A stretch of 64,000 bases of DNA from Acidobacteriota bacterium (GCA_016125275.1 WGMB01000003.1:434001-498000), one strand, 5' to 3'; shown: positions 42,718 to 53,201, numbered from the stretch's first letter. Notes: generated from the sequence alone by a model not told the origin. Numbers and translations are program-made.

Positions 42718-44187
42718 TCAGGCCAGCAGGGGTTTGACGACGCTCGCCGGTTCCACGCCGGTCAGCTTCTGGTCCAGCCCTTGGTACTGGTAGGTAAAGC
42801 GATTGTGGTCGATGCCGAACAAGTGCAGCATCGTCGCCTGCCAGTCGCGAATGTGCACCGGGTCCTTGACGATGTTGTAGGAGAACTCGTCGGTCTCACC
42901 GTGCACCACGCCGCCCTTCACGCCGCCGCCCGCCATCCACATGGAGTAGCAGCGGGGATGGTGATCCCGGCCGTAGGTCTCTTGGGTCAGCTTGCCCTGG
43001 CAGTAGATGGTCCGGCCGAACTCGCCGCTGAAGATCACCAGCGTCTCGTCGAGCAGGCCCCGCAGCTTCAAGTCCTGCACCAGGCCGTAGACCGCCTGAT
43101 CGACGTCACGGCACATGCTCGGCAGCACTTCCGGCAGCGAGTTGTGGACGTCCCAGCCGCGCTGGTAAATCTGCACGAATCGCACGTCGCGCTCCATCAT
43201 GCGGCGCGCCAACAGGCAGGTGTACGCCATCGTGCCGGGCTTGCGGGCGTCCTTGCCGTAGAGCTCGTAGGCCGAGGCCGGCTCCTTGGACAGGTCGGTC
43301 AAATCCGGCGCCGAAGACTGCATCCGGAAGGCCATCTCGTACTGCTCGATACGGGCGAGCGTCTCCGGGTCGGCGATCTTTTCGTGCTGGATCTGGTTGA
43401 GCTCGCTCAGCCCGTCGAGCATCGTCCGGCGCACGTCCTGCGGCACGCCCTCGGGGTTGCTCACGAACAGCACCGGGTCCGCGCCCGCCCGCAAGGCCAC
43501 GCCCGCGTACTCGGCCGACAGGAAGCCCGCGCTCCACAGCCGCGCCGAGATCGCCTGCACGCCCGCCTTGGGGTGCGAGTGCGTCGCGTTCATCACCACG
43601 AATGTCGGCAGGTCGCGGTTCATCGAACCCAGCCCGTAGGCGATCCAGGAGCCGATGCAGGGTTTGCCGGCGATCTGGTTGCCGGTCTGGATGAAGGTGA
43701 TGGCCGGCTCGTGGTTGATGGCCTCGGTGTGCATCGAGCGGATGATGGCGATGTCGTCGGCCATCTTGGCGGTCTGGGGCAGCAACTCCGAGATCCAGGC
43801 CCCGGACTGACCATACTGCGCGAACGAAAACTTCGACGGCACGATCGGGAAGCGCGTCTGCCCCGAGGTCATCGTCGTCAGCCGCTGGCCCTTGCGGATC
43901 GATTCCGGCAGGTCCTTGTCAAACCACTCCTTCATGCCCGGCTTGTAGTCGAACGTCTCCATCTGCGGCGGCGAACCCACCAAATGGATGTAGATGGCGC
44001 GTTTGGCCTTGGGCGCAAAGTGCGGCAGCGAATCGCCGACGCGGGGAACGGCCAACGCGGATTGGCCGGCCATGGAGGCCAGCGCCAGACCGCCCAGGCC
44101 GCGCGCGCCGCGCCCAAAAAACTGCCGACGGGTCTCGGTTTGAACGGCGTCAGCCGCGGTGCGGTGGGGTGACTTGGGAGGGATCAC
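42718..44187 (-). CDS. DUF1501 secreted protein with Tat signal
   Basis: 489 residues from GTG 44187. The N-terminus has a twin-arginine signal ([23 protein letters not shown], about 19-41). The DUF1501 domain belongs to the alkaline-phosphatase/sulfatase-like superfamily: [21 protein letters not shown] near 65, [16 protein letters not shown] near 362, [21 protein letters not shown] near 385. The start overlaps the stop of the DUF1549/DUF1553 gene (GTGA); the two families nearly always occur together in Planctomycetes, Verrucomicrobia and Solibacter-like bacteria. Function is unproven; polysaccharide-related use is commonly supposed. Confidence 0.9.
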   Translation of the reverse strand: MIPPKSPHRTAADAVQTETRRQFFGRGARGLGGLALASMAGQSALAVPRVGDSLPHFAPKAKRAIYIHLVGSPPQMETFDYKPGMKEWFDKDLPESIRKGQRLTTMTSGQTRFPIVPSKFSFAQYGQSGAWISELLPQTAKMADDIAIIRSMHTEAINHEPAITFIQTGNQIAGKPCIGSWIAYGLGSMNRDLPTFVVMNATHSHPKAGVQAISARLWSAGFLSAEYAGVALRAGADPVLFVSNPEGVPQDVRRTMLDGLSELNQIQHEKIADPETLARIEQYEMAFRMQSSAPDLTDLSKEPASAYELYGKDARKPGTMAYTCLLARRMMERDVRFVQIYQRGWDVHNSLPEVLPSMCRDVDQAVYGLVQDLKLRGLLDETLVIFSGEFGRTIYCQGKLTQETYGRDHHPRCYSMWMAGGGVKGGVVHGETDEFSYNIVKDPVHIRDWQATMLHLFGIDHNRFTYQYQGLDQKLTGVEPASVVKPLLA

Positions 44188-47100
44188 TTGTTCAAGACCT
44201 CGTCGAGATTGAGCAGTTGGTTGGCGACCATCGTCCAGGCCGCCACTTCCGACGCAGGGCCCGGCGAGGGGGGCGACGCCCCGACGGCCAGCAGTTTGCG
44301 CGCGTCTTCGGGATTGGTGTCGTAGTGCCGCATGAATTGGCGGTACGAACCCTGCACCGCCGACCGCTCGCGCCCCTCGAACGGCCGGGCCAGCAAGCGC
44401 TCGGTGATGAAGTCCAACCGCGCATCAAAGCCGTCCGCCGAGGCCACCGTCCGAGCGGCCAGCGTGCGCGCGGCCTCCACGAACTGGGGGTCGTTCATCG
44501 TCACCAGCGCCTGCAGCGGCGTATTGGTGCGTTCGCGGCGGACCGTGCAACTCTCGCGGGTCGGCGCGTTGAAGATGTCCATCGACGGGTTCGGCGCCGA
44601 GCGCTTCCAGAACGTGTACAGGCTCCGGCGATACAGCTTCTCGCCCTGGTCGCGCTGGTAGAAACGGGTGTTGCTGCCGTACATCGCCACCGTCTCCCAG
44701 ATCTTGGCCGGCTGGTAGGGCTTCACGCTCGGCCCTCCAACCTCTTCGATCAGCAGCCCGCCCGCCGCGAGAGCATAGTCGCGCACCATCTCGCCGTCCA
44801 TCCGGAAACGCGGACCGCGCGACAGCAGCTTGTTGAGCGGATCTTTGTCGAGCTTGTCCGGCGTCGCGGCCGCCGCCTGGCGATAGGTCGACGACATCAC
44901 CATGGTCTTGATCAGCCGCTTGACGTCCCAACCGGATTCCTGGAAGTCCACGGCCAGCCAATCCAGCAGCTCAGGGTGGGTCGGCGGCGTTCCTTGCGAG
45001 CCGAAATCCTCGGCGGTCTCGACGATGCCCTTGCCGAACAACTCCTGCCAAAAGCGATTAGCGGTCACACGCGCCGTCAACGGATTGCCCGGGTCCACCA
45101 GCCAGCGGGCCAAGCCCAGCCGGTTGCGGGGCAGGTCGGCGCTCATCGGCGGCAGCACGCCCGGCGTGGCCGGCTCGACCTTCTCGCGCGGCTGGTCGTA
45201 CATGCCGCGATAGAGGATGTGGGCAAAGGCCTCGGAATCCTGCTCCTGCTGGATCAGCGTCACCGGGGTGCGCCGCAGAATGTCGAGCCGCTCAGTCTGC
45301 AGCGCCGTCAACTGCCGGTCGGCGGCCTCGAACTCGGCGTCGCGGCGCACCAAATAGTATTGCGACTGCGCTTCCCGCTCGCGCTCGCTGAGTTGGTCGG
45401 CGCGTTTGCCGCGGGAGGTCTCCACGGCGTCCCACAGCGCCAACAGCTTCGCCTCGGAGTCGCTCACGGCGCGATCCAAGACGCGGAAGTCCGCAATGGC
45501 GCCTTCCAGATAGCCCGACTTCTTGTCCGGCTCGTCCTCATCGGCCTCGCGATCGACGGCCCCTAGCACCAACGGCTGCTCGGTTGCGATCTCGGCTTCC
45601 AGCACCCGCAGGGCGCGCCCGGTGCGCTCCACCTGCAATCGCTCGCCGTCCAGGAACAACGAAAAATCTTCACGCTGCCGCCCGCCGCGATAAACCACCG
45701 TCAGATGACGCCATTCGCCGGCTTTGATCAGATCCTTCTCCGCCGCACGCATCCCAAAATCCTGGTTCTGCGCGGACATCATGGTGACCTGCGGACGCCC
45801 CTCGCGGATCTCGATGCGCCAACCGCGGTCGTCCAGCTTGTCCGGGTCCGGCTCGAAATAATTCTGGCTAGCCAATGTGCGGGCGCCTTCGACGTCGTCG
45901 AGCCGGAAGCGGATCGCCACGGTAAAGGGTTTGCCGGAATGCAACGGCTGGACTCCTGGAACGTCCGCCCAAGTCTTCTTGGGAAACAGCAAAGCCTGCA
46001 ACCCCGGGGCCGGGCCTTCGACGAGATGGACCTCCGGGGCCGGCTCGAGGTCCGTGCGGCCCTTGGGGGTTTCGAGCCGCGGCGCCTTGCTCAGATCCAA
46101 CGCGAAAGCCTCGCTCTCATCAAAGGCTCCGGCCTTGAGCTTGCGGCGCTTCCTGGAATCGAGCCAATCTGACGGATCGGCCTTTTGGGCTAGCGCATCG
46201 AGGCGGTCATGAGCCGCCGGCAACTCGGTCTTGAGGGCGTCCCAGCGCGCTTCATCCTCGGCCGACGGCACGAAGACGATCGGCGGCGTGTCATAGATAT
46301 TGCCGTCGCGCGGCTCCTGTGTGGTATTGCGGAAGAACGCCGCCAGCGAATAGAAATCCTTCTGTTTGATGGGGTCGAACTTGTGGTCGTGGCAGGTCGC
46401 GCAACCCACCGTGAGGCCCATCCAAACTGTGCCCGTGGTGTCCACGCGGTCCTTGGCGTACATCGCCGCGACCTCTTCGTCGATCACGCCGCCTTCGTTG
46501 GTGGTGACGTTGCAGCGGTGGAAGCCGGTGGCGATGAGTTGTTCGCGCGTGGGGTTGGGCAGCAGATCGCCTGCCAGTTGCTCGACCGTGAACTGGTCGA
46601 ACGGCATGTTCTGGTTGAACGCCCCGATCACCCAGTCGCGGTAAGGCCACATCTCGCGGTAGTTGTCGATGTGCAGCCCGTGCGTGTCGGCGTAGCGGGC
46701 GGCGTCGAGCCAGTAGCGCGCGCGGTGCTCGCCGTAGGCCGGCGAGGCCAGCAGCCGGTCCACGAGATTCTCGTAGGCGTCGGGCGAGGAGTCGTTGACG
46801 AAGGCTTCGACTTCGGCCGGGGCCGGCGGCAGGCCGGTCAGGTCGAGCGTCAGGCGGCGGATGAGCGTGCGGCGGTCGGCCTCCGGCGCCGGCGCCAAGC
46901 CGTTGCGCTCGAGCTCAGCCAGGATGAAGGAGTCGATGGGGTTGCGAGGCCAGTTCTGGTCGCGAACGGCCGGCGGCGCGGGCCGCTCCGGCGCGCGGTA
47001 GGCCCACGGCTCGCTCCACTCGGCGCCGGCTTCGATCCACTGCTTGATCTTTTCGATTTGCTCCGGTTTCAGCGACTTGTGCGAGTACTCCGGCGGCATC

Positions 47101-47369
47101 CGCAGCGCCGCTTGCTCGTGGGTGATGCGCTGGTAGACGAGGCTGGCGGCAGGGTCGCCGGGGGCGATCGGCGTGCCGTGGTCGCGCTTGGCAAAGGCCC
47201 CGTCCTTGACGTCGAGCCGCAGGCCGGCCATCCGCGTTTCGGGGTCAGGGCCGTGGCAATGGAAACAGGCGTCGGAGAGGACCGGGCGGATCTCCCTCTG
47301 AAAATCGGGACCGGCGGCCCCGGCGGCAGCGGCCACAAACAGCGCAAGGAGTAGCGAGCGCAAGCACAT
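44184..47369 (-). CDS. DUF1549/DUF1553 protein with planctomycete cytochrome domain
   Basis: 1061 residues from ATG 47369; ATG 47381 overlaps the predicted -10 box and is not used if that promoter is real. Signal peptide [18 protein letters not shown]. The PSCyt1 domain has haem site CFHCHG near 34-38. DUF1549 follows ([40 protein letters not shown]) with a second [12 protein letters not shown] near 300. A LamG-like sandwich lies about 460-620 and DUF1553 covers the last 300 residues ([34 protein letters not shown]). Secreted or periplasmic; likely electron transfer coupled to macromolecule use (inference). Confidence 0.9.
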   Translation of the reverse strand: MCLRSLLLALFVAAAAGAAGPDFQREIRPVLSDACFHCHGPDPETRMAGLRLDVKDGAFAKRDHGTPIAPGDPAASLVYQRITHEQAALRMPPEYSHKSLKPEQIEKIKQWIEAGAEWSEPWAYRAPERPAPPAVRDQNWPRNPIDSFILAELERNGLAPAPEADRRTLIRRLTLDLTGLPPAPAEVEAFVNDSSPDAYENLVDRLLASPAYGEHRARYWLDAARYADTHGLHIDNYREMWPYRDWVIGAFNQNMPFDQFTVEQLAGDLLPNPTREQLIATGFHRCNVTTNEGGVIDEEVAAMYAKDRVDTTGTVWMGLTVGCATCHDHKFDPIKQKDFYSLAAFFRNTTQEPRDGNIYDTPPIVFVPSAEDEARWDALKTELPAAHDRLDALAQKADPSDWLDSRKRRKLKAGAFDESEAFALDLSKAPRLETPKGRTDLEPAPEVHLVEGPAPGLQALLFPKKTWADVPGVQPLHSGKPFTVAIRFRLDDVEGARTLASQNYFEPDPDKLDDRGWRIEIREGRPQVTMMSAQNQDFGMRAAEKDLIKAGEWRHLTVVYRGGRQREDFSLFLDGERLQVERTGRALRVLEAEIATEQPLVLGAVDREADEDEPDKKSGYLEGAIADFRVLDRAVSDSEAKLLALWDAVETSRGKRADQLSEREREAQSQYYLVRRDAEFEAADRQLTALQTERLDILRRTPVTLIQQEQDSEAFAHILYRGMYDQPREKVEPATPGVLPPMSADLPRNRLGLARWLVDPGNPLTARVTANRFWQELFGKGIVETAEDFGSQGTPPTHPELLDWLAVDFQESGWDVKRLIKTMVMSSTYRQAAAATPDKLDKDPLNKLLSRGPRFRMDGEMVRDYALAAGGLLIEEVGGPSVKPYQPAKIWETVAMYGSNTRFYQRDQGEKLYRRSLYTFWKRSAPNPSMDIFNAPTRESCTVRRERTNTPLQALVTMNDPQFVEAARTLAARTVASADGFDARLDFITERLLARPFEGRERSAVQGSYRQFMRHYDTNPEDARKLLAVGASPPSPGPASEVAAWTMVANQLLNLDEVLNK

Positions 47370-47381
47370 ACGAGCGCTCAT

Positions 47382-47410
47382 ATTATGGGACGCTTTTCGC
47401 GTTCGCGCAA
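47382..47410 (-). promoter_or_regulatory. Promoter of the DUF1553-DUF1501-phosphatase operon
   Basis: Minus strand: TTGCGC (47410-47405), 17-base spacer, CATAAT (47387-47382). The expected start point near 47375 leaves about six bases before ATG 47369, i.e. an almost leaderless message. The rest of 47411-47539 holds no gene. Confidence 0.5.
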
Positions 47411-47539
47411 AGATCGTTTCGCTGATCGAAACAGGGGCGGCCCTAGCGGTCAATCTCAAAGGGGCCAACCGTTTCATCGGCCGGTCCGGCTGATGAAACC
47501 CGCGTGTTGACGTTTCGAAGCGAACTCGCCACGCGCTGC

Positions 47540-48103
47540 TTACAACTTCAAGATCGTGAGAGGTTGATACACCTCATCGCCATGCTGTGAAACAGTTCCT
47601 TCGGGTGCGCAGATTCCGGGACACTCGTTGCGGATCTTCCCCAGAATCTCCTGAGCCTGTTCCTTCTCAAGGGCCCCCAACTTTATCGTCCTACCTCCGT
47701 ATTCGAAGGCGAGCCGGAAGTAGTATCCGAGGCGGGAGATCTCGCGGTGAAGGCGGAGTTGATCGATTCCCTCTAGCACAAAAACATCTGTCCAGTCCAA
47801 ACCGAACACAGATACGGTGTACCGCAACCGCCGTTGGTCGACTCCGATCACTTCGACCCCACCCATCCACCAAATCACAGACCAGATCAGCAGCAATCCC
47901 ATAGCGATCGGCAAGGTCCACCCTATGACTGCGATCGGTCCCGACAGTGTCTGCGCGCACCTCAGCGCTCCGTAGAAAATTGGTAGTCCCAGAACCACCC
48001 CCAGGCCAGTGGAGCGAAACCGTCTGTCGGGCCTCCATCGAATCAAGAGTCCTGTACCCTCGACGACGAACTCGCAGCAGATTTGGTCCAGATTCGCGGT
48101 CAC
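47540..48103 (-). CDS. Hypothetical two-helix membrane protein with PH-like domain
   Basis: 187 residues from GTG 48103. Two adjacent hydrophobic helices cover about 33-75 (LGVVLGLPIFYGALRCA; GWTLPIAMGLLLIWSVIWWMGG). The rest looks like a bacterial PH-type beta barrel (VEVIGVDQRRLRYTVSVFGLDWTDVFVLEGIDQLRLH, YYFRLAFEYGGRTIKLGALEKEQAQEILGKI). Base composition is visibly poorer in GC than in the neighbours and codon use is less strict, so recent transfer or weak selection is possible. It begins 11 nt after the mrfB stop. Function unknown. Confidence 0.65.
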   Translation of the reverse strand: MTANLDQICCEFVVEGTGLLIRWRPDRRFRSTGLGVVLGLPIFYGALRCAQTLSGPIAVIGWTLPIAMGLLLIWSVIWWMGGVEVIGVDQRRLRYTVSVFGLDWTDVFVLEGIDQLRLHREISRLGYYFRLAFEYGGRTIKLGALEKEQAQEILGKIRNECPGICAPEGTVSQHGDEVYQPLTILKL

Positions 48104-48114
48104 AACACCTTCGA

Positions 48115-49428
48115 CTACGGTCTGGGGATCGGTTTTCGTTCTTCAAACAACGACGACCGAACTTGCGTCGCCTTGGCCAGCCGCTTCTCCAGCCGCGCCC
48201 GCCGCCGCTCCATCTCCTCGCTGGGGGCCAGCGCCAACCCCTGCAGCGTCAACTCAAGCGCCCGGGACAGATCCTTGGTCACCCGCTCGTGGTGCCGGGC
48301 CAGCTCCTCGCAGGCCTTGGCGCGAAAGGCGTTCGGCGTCGTCACCAGATCCTCCAAAATCGCGGCCTTCGCCTCGTGGTCGGCGCGCTTCTTCTCCGCC
48401 AGAGCCTGCTCCCACAATGCCTGGAACAAGTCGTGGTCGTGCATCCCGGCCTGAATCGCCCGGCGGTACAGCGCCACCGCCGAATCGGTCTGCTTGGCCC
48501 GGCGCAGCCAACGCGCCAGCCCCAGCAGATCCTGTCCGTGGCGCAGGTCAGCCTCTTCCGGCGCTGCGAAGGCCGGCAGCACCACGTGCGTCAGGCACGC
48601 CAGTGACACGATATCCATCACGTTGTGGTGGAACATCGGCGCCAGCTTGAAGGCCTGCCGCGTCCGCAAATACTCGAAGTAGTAGTACGGAATCAGCTCG
48701 CCCGGCAGGTCTCCCTGGCGCTCCACCCCCAGCAACTCCCGCTCCAGGTGCACCAGCCGGCAGCTCTCCATCCTCAGCTTGAACAGCGAGCGAGCGCCAT
48801 GCAGCAGGTCCAGGTGGTCGAGATCTTCGAGCGGCGGAGGCAGCCGGCGCAGCCGGTAGCGCGTCTCGAGCAGCGGTGCGTCGTAGCTCTTGCCGTTGTA
48901 GGTGACCAGCACCTCGTAGCGGCTCAGAAACTGCGCCAGCCCGTGCAGCATCGCGGCTTCTTCGTCGTAGTCGCGCATGAAGAACAGCCGCACCCGAAAG
49001 CCGTCGGGCTCGATCGCGCCGACGCCGACCAGGAAGGCGCAGGTCCCGGTTCCCCCGGCCAGCCCCGTCGTCTCGGTGTCGAGGAACACCCACCGGGAAG
49101 GGTCGCAGGCGGCGATCTCGCCCTTCGAAACGCCCTCGAGCCAGGAGCCAGGCATGTCCTGCAGGCGCGCGATCTCAAACCCGCCGTGCAGCTTGTGCAG
49201 CGGGAAAAACCGCTCCTGGAGGAAGTAGCGGCCGTGTTCGTTCTGCTGCTCGGTTCCGTCCAGCAGCGTCTCGGCGTCGTAGCGCTCCGGCGGTTCGAAG
49301 CGCGTCTGAATCTCCGGCTCCGGCTCGTCCAGGGCGGCCACCCGACTCAACGGCTCCATGCGGCCGCCCTCGATGCGCTCGATGCGGCGCCGCAGGCGGT
49401 CGATGTCGGCTTTGGTGATCGGGGTCAT
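48115..49428 (-). CDS. mrfB: MrfB (YprB)-like RNase H-fold exonuclease
   Basis: 437 residues from ATG 49428. RNase H-like exonuclease: the first acidic motif is VFLDTETTGLAGGTGT near 114-129, followed by VLVTYNGKSYDAPLLETRY near 190 and LDHLDLLHGARSLF near 220, then FHHNVMDIVSLACL near 300, giving the DEDD set. The last 120 residues are helical repeats of TPR type. In Bacillus subtilis MrfA (YprA) helicase and MrfB (YprB) nuclease act together in repair of mitomycin C damage. Here the helicase gene stands directly upstream on the same strand. Confidence 0.8.
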   Translation of the reverse strand: MTPITKADIDRLRRRIERIEGGRMEPLSRVAALDEPEPEIQTRFEPPERYDAETLLDGTEQQNEHGRYFLQERFFPLHKLHGGFEIARLQDMPGSWLEGVSKGEIAACDPSRWVFLDTETTGLAGGTGTCAFLVGVGAIEPDGFRVRLFFMRDYDEEAAMLHGLAQFLSRYEVLVTYNGKSYDAPLLETRYRLRRLPPPLEDLDHLDLLHGARSLFKLRMESCRLVHLERELLGVERQGDLPGELIPYYYFEYLRTRQAFKLAPMFHHNVMDIVSLACLTHVVLPAFAAPEEADLRHGQDLLGLARWLRRAKQTDSAVALYRRAIQAGMHDHDLFQALWEQALAEKKRADHEAKAAILEDLVTTPNAFRAKACEELARHHERVTKDLSRALELTLQGLALAPSEEMERRRARLEKRLAKATQVRSSLFEERKPIPRP

Positions 49429-49435
49429 GGAGAAC

Positions 49436-49464
49436 GTGAGCCGTGAACGGGAAACCGTGAGCCG
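49436..49464. repeat. Degenerate copy of the GTGARCC heptanucleotide array
   Basis: Units in seven-base steps: GTGAGCC (49436), GTGAACG (49443), GGAAACC (49450), GTGAGCC (49457), then G. Same unit and step as the inverted repeat at 33298-33423, but without the second arm. It lies in the 44-nt gap between mrfA and mrfB. Confidence 0.75.
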
Positions 49465-49472
49465 CGGTGGGA

Positions 49473-51872
49473 TCAGACCGTGGCGGCCTCGATCGCCGGC
49501 TTGTTGCGCGCCAGCAGCAGCGCGACCTCCTTGGCGCGGTCGCCGACCTCGCCGGGCGGGCCCACGCAGCTCGGGCAGCCCGCTTCGCACGCGCAGCCCT
49601 CGATCAGCTCCACAGCCTTCGCCAGCAACATCTCCCGCATGCGAAACAGCGGCTCGCTCTGCCCGATCCCGCCCGGAAAGTTGTCATAGAGGAACAGATC
49701 GGGCTCGAACAGCCCCCGCGCGTCCGGCTCGTCGCCGGTCACGGCCAGCCCCAGGTCGCGCACGTCGCTCATCAGCAGCAGCGCACCGATCGTCCGCAGC
49801 ACGTTGCCCAGGCCGACCACGCCGTTCTGTCGCTCGGTCGGCGAGAAATCCTGCAGCGAGGCCAGATAGACGGCCGGAAAGTGCAGCCAAAACGCCGTGG
49901 TGTGCCACTCCTGCTCCGGCAACTGCAAGTCCCCCGCCCCGACGTTCTCGTTCGTGTAGAACTTGATCTTCTTGAAGCCGATGATCTGCCGCGTCAGCCG
50001 CACCTCGCCGTGATTGGCGATCAGCGGGCCCAGCGTGCGGTCGTCGAAGGCGTCGAGAATCTTCACCTGGGTGTAGTCGATCGCGTCGGTGTAGTAGTCG
50101 CACTCCACCTGCTTCACATAGGCCTTGCGCTCGCCGTACTCGAAGCGCTCCACGTGGAAGAGCTTGCCTTGGTGCAGGTAGATCGCCTTCTCGTGCAGCG
50201 TGGTCAGCGCGGCCGTGAACGCCACCTCGCCGATCACGCGCGGCTCGCCGGTCTGATCGACCACGACGAAGTTGTCCGACGAGATCGAGCGTAGGCTGAC
50301 GGCGTCGGCCGGATAGGCCTCCGAGGCCCAGTGCCAAGCGCCGCCGGCGTGGTGCGCCACCCCCACGTCCTGCAAGAACTTCATCAGCTCGCCGGTCTCG
50401 TGCGGGCCGAACTTCTCGCCGTCGTGCAAAGGCAACTCGAAGAGCGCGCACTTGAGATGCGCGATCAGGATCTCCAGGTTGTCCGGGTTGATCGCCGCCC
50501 GCTCCGGCTGCGTCTCGAAGAAGTACTCCGGGTGCTCGATGATGTACTGGTCCAACGGCGCCGACGACGCCACCAGCACAGTCAGCGAAGCGGACTGCCG
50601 ACGGCCGGCGCGGCCGGAGCGCTGCCAGGTGGAAGCGATCGAGCCGGGGTACCCGGCCAGCACGCACGCGTCGAGCGAGCCGATGTCCACGCCGAGCTCG
50701 AGGGCGTTGGTGGCGACCACGCCCAAAATCTCGCCCTCGCGGATCTGCCGTTCGATCTCCCGCCGCTCCTTTGGCAGATAGCCCCCTCGATAGCCCCGAA
50801 TCGCCTGCGAAGGCCCGCCCGAGCGCTCGTAGGAGTCCTTCAGGTAGCGCACCAGGATCTCCGTCGCCAGGCGGTTGTTGGCAAAGATCAGCGTCTGCCG
50901 GCCGCGGTCCAGAAACACCTGCGCCATGCGCCGCGCTTCGTTGATGTAACTGCGGCGGATGCCGAGCTGCTGGTTGACGACCGGCGGGTTGTAGCAGACG
51001 AAGTACTTCTCGCCGGCCGGCGCCCCGTTGCGGTCGATCGCCTCGAAAGGCTCCTCGGTCAACGCCTCGGCCAGCTCCTTCGGATTCGCGATGGTGGCCG
51101 AACAGGCGATGAGCTGCGGCTTGGAGCCGTAGAACGACGCGATCCGCCGCAGCCGGCGCAGCACGTTCGCCAAGTGCGAGCCGAACACACCGCGGTAGGT
51201 GTGCAGCTCGTCGATGACGATGTAGCGCAACTTCTCAAAAAACCGAGACCACTTGGTGTGGTGCGGCAGCACTCCGGCGTGTAGCATGTCCGGGTTGGTG
51301 AGCACCACGTTGGCCCTGCGGCGCACCTGCCGCCGGGCGTCGCCGGGGGTGTCTCCGTCGTAGGTGAAGGCCTTGATGTCGGCCCCCATCGCTTCCACCG
51401 TCCCATGGAAGCTCTCGAGCTGATCCTCGCTGAGCGCCTTGGTCGGGAACAGGTACAGGGCCGTCGCGTGCGGGTCGCCGAGCAGCGCGTTGAGCACCGG
51501 CAGGTTGTAGCAGAGCGACTTGCCCGAGGCGGTCGGGGTGACGACGACCACGTTGCGGCCGTCAGCGATCAGGTCGAAGGCGGCCGCCTGGTGCGAGTAC
51601 AGCCGTTCGATCCCCCGCTGCGCCAGCACCCGTTTCAGGCGAGGATCCACCGCCGCGGGCATCTCCGCGAACTCGGCTTCGCGGGCCGGCTGCCTGCGAA
51701 TGGTGGTGATCGGCGAGCCCTCGGCCTGCCGCATCGCCTCGAACGTCTCCACCACCCTTTCGAGCGAGGAGTCCGAGCGCGCCAGCGGGTTGCGAGAGAC
51801 CGTGATGGCCTTGTCGTCGCGAGGGTCGCCGAAGTCGAGCAAAGGGAGGTTCACCGTTTGTTCGCCTGGCAT
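49473..51872 (-). CDS. mrfA: MrfA (YprA)-like DEAD/DEAH helicase with four-Cys cluster
   Basis: 799 residues from ATG 51872; GTG 51854 is an alternative. Superfamily 2 helicase: Q-like region LYSHQAAAFDLI, Walker A VTPTASGKSLCYNLP near 110-118, DELH as motif II near 215, SATI as motif III near 252, GRQTLIFANNRLATEI and TNALELGVDIGSLDACVLAGYPGSIASTWQRSGRAGRR for motifs IV-VI. Near the C-terminus four cysteines (CACEAGCPSC, about 760-769) form the cluster typical of MrfA. With mrfB it forms a probable crosslink/mitomycin-type repair pair. Confidence 0.85.
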   Translation of the reverse strand: MPGEQTVNLPLLDFGDPRDDKAITVSRNPLARSDSSLERVVETFEAMRQAEGSPITTIRRQPAREAEFAEMPAAVDPRLKRVLAQRGIERLYSHQAAAFDLIADGRNVVVVTPTASGKSLCYNLPVLNALLGDPHATALYLFPTKALSEDQLESFHGTVEAMGADIKAFTYDGDTPGDARRQVRRRANVVLTNPDMLHAGVLPHHTKWSRFFEKLRYIVIDELHTYRGVFGSHLANVLRRLRRIASFYGSKPQLIACSATIANPKELAEALTEEPFEAIDRNGAPAGEKYFVCYNPPVVNQQLGIRRSYINEARRMAQVFLDRGRQTLIFANNRLATEILVRYLKDSYERSGGPSQAIRGYRGGYLPKERREIERQIREGEILGVVATNALELGVDIGSLDACVLAGYPGSIASTWQRSGRAGRRQSASLTVLVASSAPLDQYIIEHPEYFFETQPERAAINPDNLEILIAHLKCALFELPLHDGEKFGPHETGELMKFLQDVGVAHHAGGAWHWASEAYPADAVSLRSISSDNFVVVDQTGEPRVIGEVAFTAALTTLHEKAIYLHQGKLFHVERFEYGERKAYVKQVECDYYTDAIDYTQVKILDAFDDRTLGPLIANHGEVRLTRQIIGFKKIKFYTNENVGAGDLQLPEQEWHTTAFWLHFPAVYLASLQDFSPTERQNGVVGLGNVLRTIGALLLMSDVRDLGLAVTGDEPDARGLFEPDLFLYDNFPGGIGQSEPLFRMREMLLAKAVELIEGCACEAGCPSCVGPPGEVGDRAKEVALLLARNKPAIEAATV

Positions 51873-51919
51873 CAGGATAGGCGAAGCCGACCGCCGGGGG
51901 CAAGCGCGAAGCGACCTCC

Positions 51920-53146
51920 CTACCCCGCGCTCTCTTGCGCCGCCTTCGCCCGCAGCGCTTCGGCGCCCGACGGCGCCGCCGCCGGTTCCCGCGGCGGCAG
52001 CGACCGCGGATAGCGTTTGCCGTTGAGCAGCGCCCCGATGCGGGTGGATCGCACGCCGAAGTGATAGGACAACACGAGCAGGGGAATCGCGATCACCTGA
52101 CCGATCAGGAATTTCACTCCGGCCGCCAAGGGCTCCGTCGCCATCAGCGCGGTCAGCCAGACCATCAACGGCATGTGGACGAGATAGATCCAATACGAGG
52201 CGTCCGCCATGTACCGCACGCTCGGGCTGTAGGCGTGCAAGAAGCGCAGGAACAGGCCCGTGATCGCAAAGGTCAACAAACCGGCCAGCAGCCCCGAAGT
52301 GGTCGTGGTCGCCAGCCACAGGGTCGTGTCGGCGTCTTCGCCGGCCACGGCCATCTCCTGCATCAGCCGCAGGTTCCACGGAAACAGCGCCAGGGCCAGG
52401 GCCAAGTGCGTCCACGCGCGCCGCGCGACCAGCTCGAGCAGGTCCTTCGAGCGGTAGAGCATCCAGCCGAAGCCGAAGAACAGCGCGTAGAACAGCAGCA
52501 CCCGGGGCAAGGGCAGCAGCGCGCTGCTGTCATCAATGGCGCCGGTGTGCATCGGCAGCATCAACAGCGCCGCCGCCCAGCCCAGCCAAACGGCGCGGAA
52601 GGGACTCTCCAACGCCCGCCGGAACCAGGCGTCGGGCGGCCGGACGCCTCTGCGCCGCAGCAGCACGGCGCCGGCGTAGAGCCACAGCAAGTGGTTCAGG
52701 AACCACAGGTGCATCCAGGCGCTCTTGATCAGCATGAAGATCGCCAGGGGCAGGTACGACAGATCCTGCGGGATGAACCCGACCTTGTGAGCGCCCCACC
52801 AGGCGCCGGTCGTCGTCGGCACGAACAGAAGCGCGCCGAACCACAGCAGTGGCTTGAGAATGCGCTGCTTGCGGTTGCTGATGAAGACCGCTTCGCCGCG
52901 CTCCAGGCAGAGCATCGCGGCGAAGAAGCCGGCCATCACGAAGAACACCGGCATGCGGAACGAGTGGATCAAGATCAAGACCACGTCGAACGCCGGGTGC
53001 GTGGTCGTGTCGCGCAACGGACACATCGCAAACGGCGTGGCGACATAGGGCGCGGCCCCGTGCAGGACCACGCCGAGCAGCATCATCACCGCCCGCAGAC
53101 TGTCGAGCGCGTGAAGGCGAGGGGACGAGGCGGACTGAGAGCTCAT
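51920..53146 (-). CDS. Acyltransferase-3 family membrane protein (OpgC/MdoC-like)
   Basis: 408 residues, about ten membrane helices. Opens with LHALDSLRAVMMLLGVVLHGAAPY, the RxxA...H signature of acyltransferase-3 proteins; RMPVFFVMAGFFAAML and YWIYLVHMPLMVWLTAL are also typical. The layout resembles OpgC/MdoC, which adds succinyl groups to periplasmic glucans. A glucan-synthase relative lies at the start of the window but 46 kb away, so a link is speculative. AAGGAGG sits seven bases before the ATG. Confidence 0.8.
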   Translation of the reverse strand: MSSQSASSPRLHALDSLRAVMMLLGVVLHGAAPYVATPFAMCPLRDTTTHPAFDVVLILIHSFRMPVFFVMAGFFAAMLCLERGEAVFISNRKQRILKPLLWFGALLFVPTTTGAWWGAHKVGFIPQDLSYLPLAIFMLIKSAWMHLWFLNHLLWLYAGAVLLRRRGVRPPDAWFRRALESPFRAVWLGWAAALLMLPMHTGAIDDSSALLPLPRVLLFYALFFGFGWMLYRSKDLLELVARRAWTHLALALALFPWNLRLMQEMAVAGEDADTTLWLATTTTSGLLAGLLTFAITGLFLRFLHAYSPSVRYMADASYWIYLVHMPLMVWLTALMATEPLAAGVKFLIGQVIAIPLLVLSYHFGVRSTRIGALLNGKRYPRSLPPREPAAAPSGAEALRAKAAQESAG

Positions 53147-53201
53147 CCGTCAGCCTCCTTGCTGGGCCGTGTTGCGATCGTGACCCTCCCTTTCCCCAAA
53201 A

